From Holophagaceae bacterium UBA706 (lineage in GTDB: Bacteria > Acidobacteriota > Holophagae > Holophagales > Holophagaceae): a stretch of 7,016 bases of DNA. Under the pieces are notes generated by a model that was not told the origin of the DNA, ran no database searches, and saw only the letters and a program-made list of their open reading frames with translations. The DNA is taken from assembly GCA_002298155.1 (NCBI GenBank), contig DBME01000053.1, forward strand, positions 584 through 7,599, given 5' to 3'. How positions within the stretch are numbered: the first letter of the stretch is position 1; each line of letters opens with the position of its first letter. Made by a program: the position numbers and the translations under genes. Shown piece by piece: positions 4,141-7,016 of this stretch.

Positions 4141-6498
4141 ATGCGTTGTTCACGGTGGGTCCAGATCCTTCCCCTGCTCCTCCTGGGCCTCCTGTTCGGC
4201 TGCGGTGGCGGTTCGGGCGGTGGCGCCACGCCCTCGAGCCCGGGCGCGGCTCCCGCAGGGCTGACGGCCATCGGCAGCGACGGCCAGGTGGCCCTGTCCT
4301 GGAACACGTGCCCGGGCGCGCTGTCCTATCACGTGAAGCGTGCTTCCGCTTCGGGCGGACCTTACGCGGCGGTGGCCAATCCCGTCGCCAACCGCTACGT
4401 GGACACCGGCCGCACCAACGGCACCATCTGCTACTACGTGGTCTCCGCCACCTATTCCGCCGGGGAGAGCGCCGATTCGGCCCAGGCGTCGGCCACCCCG
4501 GCACCGGGGCTGCCCACGCTGCCCGCGGAGGACGCCACCCGGAACCATGTGGGACTTAACGTCTGGTTCCTGAACGACTGGGACCACAGCTTCGCCTTCG
4601 TGGACGCCATGAAGCACGCGCGGTCCTGGTCCAACGCCGCGTGGACGGGCCCGGCGCCGGTGGATGCCCGGGGCTGGCCCACCACGGACGCCTCCACGGT
4701 CATCTACACGGGCACGCCGGCCCAGGTGAACGGCCTCCACAAGCTCGTCTTCACGGGCCAGGCCGACGTGTCCTGCATGTGGACGCCGGGCACCATCGCG
4801 CACCAGGCCTACGACGCGGCCACCAACACCACCACGGCCGACGTGACCTTCGCCTACGACGTGGCGGCCGGGGGCAGCCTGGGCCTCGTGTTCCGCAACA
4901 CCAAGCGCACCGCGGCCAGCGCCGCGGGCACCGGCTTCACCAACGCCCGCCTCTACAAGCCCGGGTATCCCGCCGACGGCAGCGTGGTCTTCACCACGCC
5001 CTTCCTCGCGGCCCTGGGCAAGGCGACGGTGGTGCGCATGATGGACTGGACCCAGACCAACGGCAACCTCGTGCAGCACTGGGCGGACCGCAGGACGCCC
5101 CTGGACGCCGAACGTGCCGGCCTGCCCTACACGGGCCCCGGCGGCCAGACCTGGGCGAACTCCGCGCCCGGCGTGGCGCTGGAGCACCAGATCCAGTTGG
5201 CCAACACGCTGCATTCCGACGGCTGGATCAACATCCCCGTGGCAGCGGACGACGACTTCGTGCAGAAGCTGGCGCTGGCCCTGCGCTACGGCACGGACGG
5301 GACGAACCCGTACTCCGGACCCCAGGCGAACCCCGTCTACCCGCCCCTGGACCCCTCCCTGCGCCTCTACCTGGAATACGCCAACGAGATCTGGAACTCC
5401 GAGGGGGGCTTCGACTGCTTCGGCGTGATCCAGGACATCGTGGGCAGCCTTCCCGCGGGCCACCCCCTGCTGACCCCCGCGGAAAGCAGCATCTGGTTCA
5501 AGATGTGGCGCTACCCGGCCTACCGCATGGCCACGGTCAGCGACATCTTCCGCGGCGTCTACGGCGACACATCCATGATGAGCCGGGTGCGGCCACTGCT
5601 CATGACCCAGCAGGGCAACGCCCAGATGACCCTCGAACAGGCCCTCAACTGGCTGGACGCCTATGGGCGGACCCAGGTGCCCACGCGCACGGTGGATTCC
5701 TGGCTTTATGGCGCGGGGGGCTCCGCGTACTACGGGGTCAACACGCCGCCCGCGAACCACGCGGACCTGGACGGGTTCTTCGCGGCCGGAAACTACCCGG
5801 CCACCGCCAACGTGAAGGGCATGGGCGTGGACGCCGTATGGGCCGCGAACTTCGGCCTCAAGCGCATCGCCTACGAGGGCGGGCCGAGCCTGGACGGGTA
5901 TTCGGACGTGGACGGCCGGGCCCTGGATGCCGATCCGCGCATGCAGGACCTGGTGGTGAAGACCCACGACGCCTGGTCCGCCCAGGGCGGGGACCTGCTC
6001 GTGTACTACACCCTGGTGGGCCCTCCCTCCTGGGAGTTCACCCCGGACATCACCCGCACCGACACGCCCAAGTTCAAGGCCCTGGATCAGCTCGCGGCCG
6101 CGCCCCGCGCGGCGGTGACGCTGGGGACGGCCTTGCCGGGAACCCTGGTGGGGCCGGACCTGACCGACTACACGATCCGCACCGGCTACGGCTACCCGGC
6201 CACCGTGGACGGCCTGGCCTGCCTGGGGGGCATCTCCGCCGGCCAGTGGCTCGCCCTTCCCGGCCACGCGGCGGCCGCCGCTAATCGGACGCTCACCGTG
6301 CGCGGGGCCTCCTCCGGGGGCCCCACCACCCTGCGCATCTGGATCAACGGCGTGGCCAAGGGCCAGGTGACCCTGGCCCAGGGCGACCACCTGGCCGACA
6401 GCACCGCCCTGGCCGTGGACCTTCCCGCGGGGCTGGTGGTCATCCGCCTGGAGGTGGTCAGCGGGGGGCTCACCCTCCGGTCGGTGACGGCGGCCTGA
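4141..6498 (+). CDS. Lipoprotein with fibronectin type III and glycoside-hydrolase clan-A-like domains
   Basis: This is a 785-residue protein. Residues 1-21 are a lipoprotein signal peptide (MRCSRW, a Leu-rich core, lipobox LFGC with C21), followed by a flexible Gly/Ser/Pro linker, so it should be membrane-anchored outside the cytoplasm. Residues about 38-119 form a fibronectin type III domain. From about 135 (NHVGLNVWF) to about 650 lies a catalytic-like region. It begins with a beta-rich stretch containing VRMMDWTQTN, then shows DGWINIPVAADDDFVQKLA, LEYANEIWN (N415-E416) and KRIAYEGGPSL (E579). Asn-Glu late in one strand plus a second Glu farther on is the acid/base-nucleophile pattern of clan GH-A enzymes, and related bacterial proteins are often annotated as cellulose-binding or hypothetical. 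A C-terminal domain (about 655-785) ends in beta strands resembling carbohydrate-binding modules. Polysaccharide hydrolysis or binding is inferred; the substrate is unknown. The start is set by GGGAGG 8 nt upstream. Confidence 0.82.
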   Translation: MRCSRWVQILPLLLLGLLFGCGGGSGGGATPSSPGAAPAGLTAIGSDGQVALSWNTCPGALSYHVKRASASGGPYAAVANPVANRYVDTGRTNGTICYYVVSATYSAGESADSAQASATPAPGLPTLPAEDATRNHVGLNVWFLNDWDHSFAFVDAMKHARSWSNAAWTGPAPVDARGWPTTDASTVIYTGTPAQVNGLHKLVFTGQADVSCMWTPGTIAHQAYDAATNTTTADVTFAYDVAAGGSLGLVFRNTKRTAASAAGTGFTNARLYKPGYPADGSVVFTTPFLAALGKATVVRMMDWTQTNGNLVQHWADRRTPLDAERAGLPYTGPGGQTWANSAPGVALEHQIQLANTLHSDGWINIPVAADDDFVQKLALALRYGTDGTNPYSGPQANPVYPPLDPSLRLYLEYANEIWNSEGGFDCFGVIQDIVGSLPAGHPLLTPAESSIWFKMWRYPAYRMATVSDIFRGVYGDTSMMSRVRPLLMTQQGNAQMTLEQALNWLDAYGRTQVPTRTVDSWLYGAGGSAYYGVNTPPANHADLDGFFAAGNYPATANVKGMGVDAVWAANFGLKRIAYEGGPSLDGYSDVDGRALDADPRMQDLVVKTHDAWSAQGGDLLVYYTLVGPPSWEFTPDITRTDTPKFKALDQLAAAPRAAVTLGTALPGTLVGPDLTDYTIRTGYGYPATVDGLACLGGISAGQWLALPGHAAAAANRTLTVRGASSGGPTTLRIWINGVAKGQVTLAQGDHLADSTALAVDLPAGLVVIRLEVVSGGLTLRSVTAA

Positions 6499-6526
6499 AA
6501 CCCGCGACCGGTTAAAGTTGATTCCG

Positions 6527-7016
6527 ATGGGTTTCCTTCTCGCAGTCTCCGTCATCTGGGCCCTCTCCTTCGGCCTGGTCCCCCGGGTCAGTCCCCTGGG
6601 GGCCCCCTTCGTGGCGGCGGCCCGGTCCCTGCTCGCCCTGGCCCTGTTCCTCCCCTTCGTGCGGCTACGGGGCCTGGCCCGGCGGGAGGTGCTGGCGCTG
6701 GCGGGGGTGGGGGCCCTGCAGTTCGGGCTGATGTACGTCTTCTACACCGCCAGCTACCGCTGGCTCCAGGCCAGCGAGGTGGCGCTGTTCACCATCTTCA
6801 CGCCCCTGCTGGTGGCCCTGGCGGACGACGCCCTCCGCCGGCGCATGGCCTGGTCCGTGCTGGGCGTGGCGGCCCTGACGGTGGCGGGCACCGCCATCTG
6901 CGTGGGGGGGCGCTGGCGCGCGGGGCTCTTCCTGGGATTCCTCCTGGTGATGGCCTCCAATGCGTGCTTCGCGCTGGGGCAGGTGCTGTACCGCCGGCTC
7001 TCACGGCGACTTGACC
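6527..7016 (+). CDS. DMT-superfamily (EamA) transporter, YigM-like; 3'-truncated by window edge
   Basis: The frame is open from ATG 6527 to the window end (163 codons). It shows six hydrophobic segments at about residues 2-19, 26-46, 55-75, 83-99, 108-127 and 132-154, consistent with the first part of a ten-helix drug/metabolite transporter in the inner membrane. The pieces GALQFGLMY, SEVALFTIFTPLL and SNACFALGQVLYRRL closely resemble, from memory, the corresponding parts of E. coli YigM, reported as a biotin uptake carrier. Substrate transfer across such divergent relatives is uncertain. The gene starts 28 bp after the lipoprotein stop with no terminator between, so co-transcription is possible. 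No good ribosome binding site is seen before the ATG, and an in-frame TTG at 6518 is an alternative start. Confidence 0.83.
   Translation, partial: MGFLLAVSVIWALSFGLVPRVSPLGAPFVAAARSLLALALFLPFVRLRGLARREVLALAGVGALQFGLMYVFYTASYRWLQASEVALFTIFTPLLVALADDALRRRMAWSVLGVAALTVAGTAICVGGRWRAGLFLGFLLVMASNACFALGQVLYRRLSRRLD

Noticed and set aside
4641..6284. A 547-codon plus-strand frame inside the lipoprotein gene
   Set aside because: It is an Arg/Pro/Gly-rich out-of-frame translation typical of GC-rich shadows.
4150..6555. An 801-codon open frame on the minus strand opposite the lipoprotein gene
   Set aside because: Its translation is Gly/Arg/His/Val-rich, with no signal peptide or recognisable domain. 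Long antisense frames arise from the strong GC3 bias of the real gene, which has a lipobox, ribosome binding site and domain motifs.
1..7016. CRISPR array, tRNA/rRNA genes, transposase or terminal inverted repeats
   Set aside because: No regularly spaced repeats, no tRNA-like cloverleaf, no rRNA sequence and no transposase frame or flanking target duplications could be seen.

Overview
This is a 7.0 kb window of high-GC bacterial chromosome. A lipobox protein and an M16 peptidase-like protein point to a Gram-negative host, and strong GGGAGG ribosome binding sites are present. The style would fit an Acidobacteriota genome (Holophagae-like) or a deltaproteobacterial one, but nothing here fixes the taxon, so treat that as a weak inference. 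High-GC, strongly GC3-biased genes sit at both ends, and a less biased, lower-GC block of accessory genes lies between them.

Layout. (1) Positions 2-1375 (+) hold the 3' part of an M16-family peptidase-like subunit. Its zinc motif is replaced (QLFGA instead of HxxEH), but the substrate-binding Arg/Tyr pair is kept. A good intrinsic terminator follows at 1404-1444. (2) Positions 1485-2534 (+) encode a secreted protein of unknown function with four cysteines in the mature part. (3) Positions 2642-3246 (-) are a complete vapBC toxin-antitoxin operon. The vapC GTG start overlaps the vapB stop, and a recognisable promoter lies under an 11-bp-arm inverted repeat that is the likely autoregulatory operator. 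(4) Positions 3517-3798 (+) encode a BrnA/CopG-like ribbon-helix-helix antitoxin with no BrnT toxin next to it. A 17-bp near-palindrome upstream is a candidate operator. (5) Positions 3797-3976 (-) look like a broken N-terminal piece of an AMP-binding acyl-CoA synthetase, ending exactly where brnA ends. This marks a probable recombination junction. (6) Positions 3990-4140 hold a candidate promoter and a foldable 5' leader for the next gene. (7) Positions 4141-6498 (+) encode a 785-residue lipoprotein with a fibronectin type III domain, a glycoside-hydrolase clan-A-like central domain with NEIWN and YEGG motifs, and a C-terminal beta-sandwich-like domain. (8) Positions 6527-7016 (+) are the 5' part of a DMT/EamA transporter resembling E. 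coli YigM. It lies 28 bp after the lipoprotein gene and runs off the window.

How the genes relate. The vapBC/brnA block and the broken synthetase look like an accessory insertion or deletion scar between conserved genes. The lipoprotein gene could be co-transcribed with the transporter, because no terminator is seen in the short gap. The items most worth a second look are the large lipoprotein with its structured leader, the orphan antitoxin with its own palindrome, and the brnA/synthetase junction. I did not find convincing evidence of an entirely new multi-gene system.
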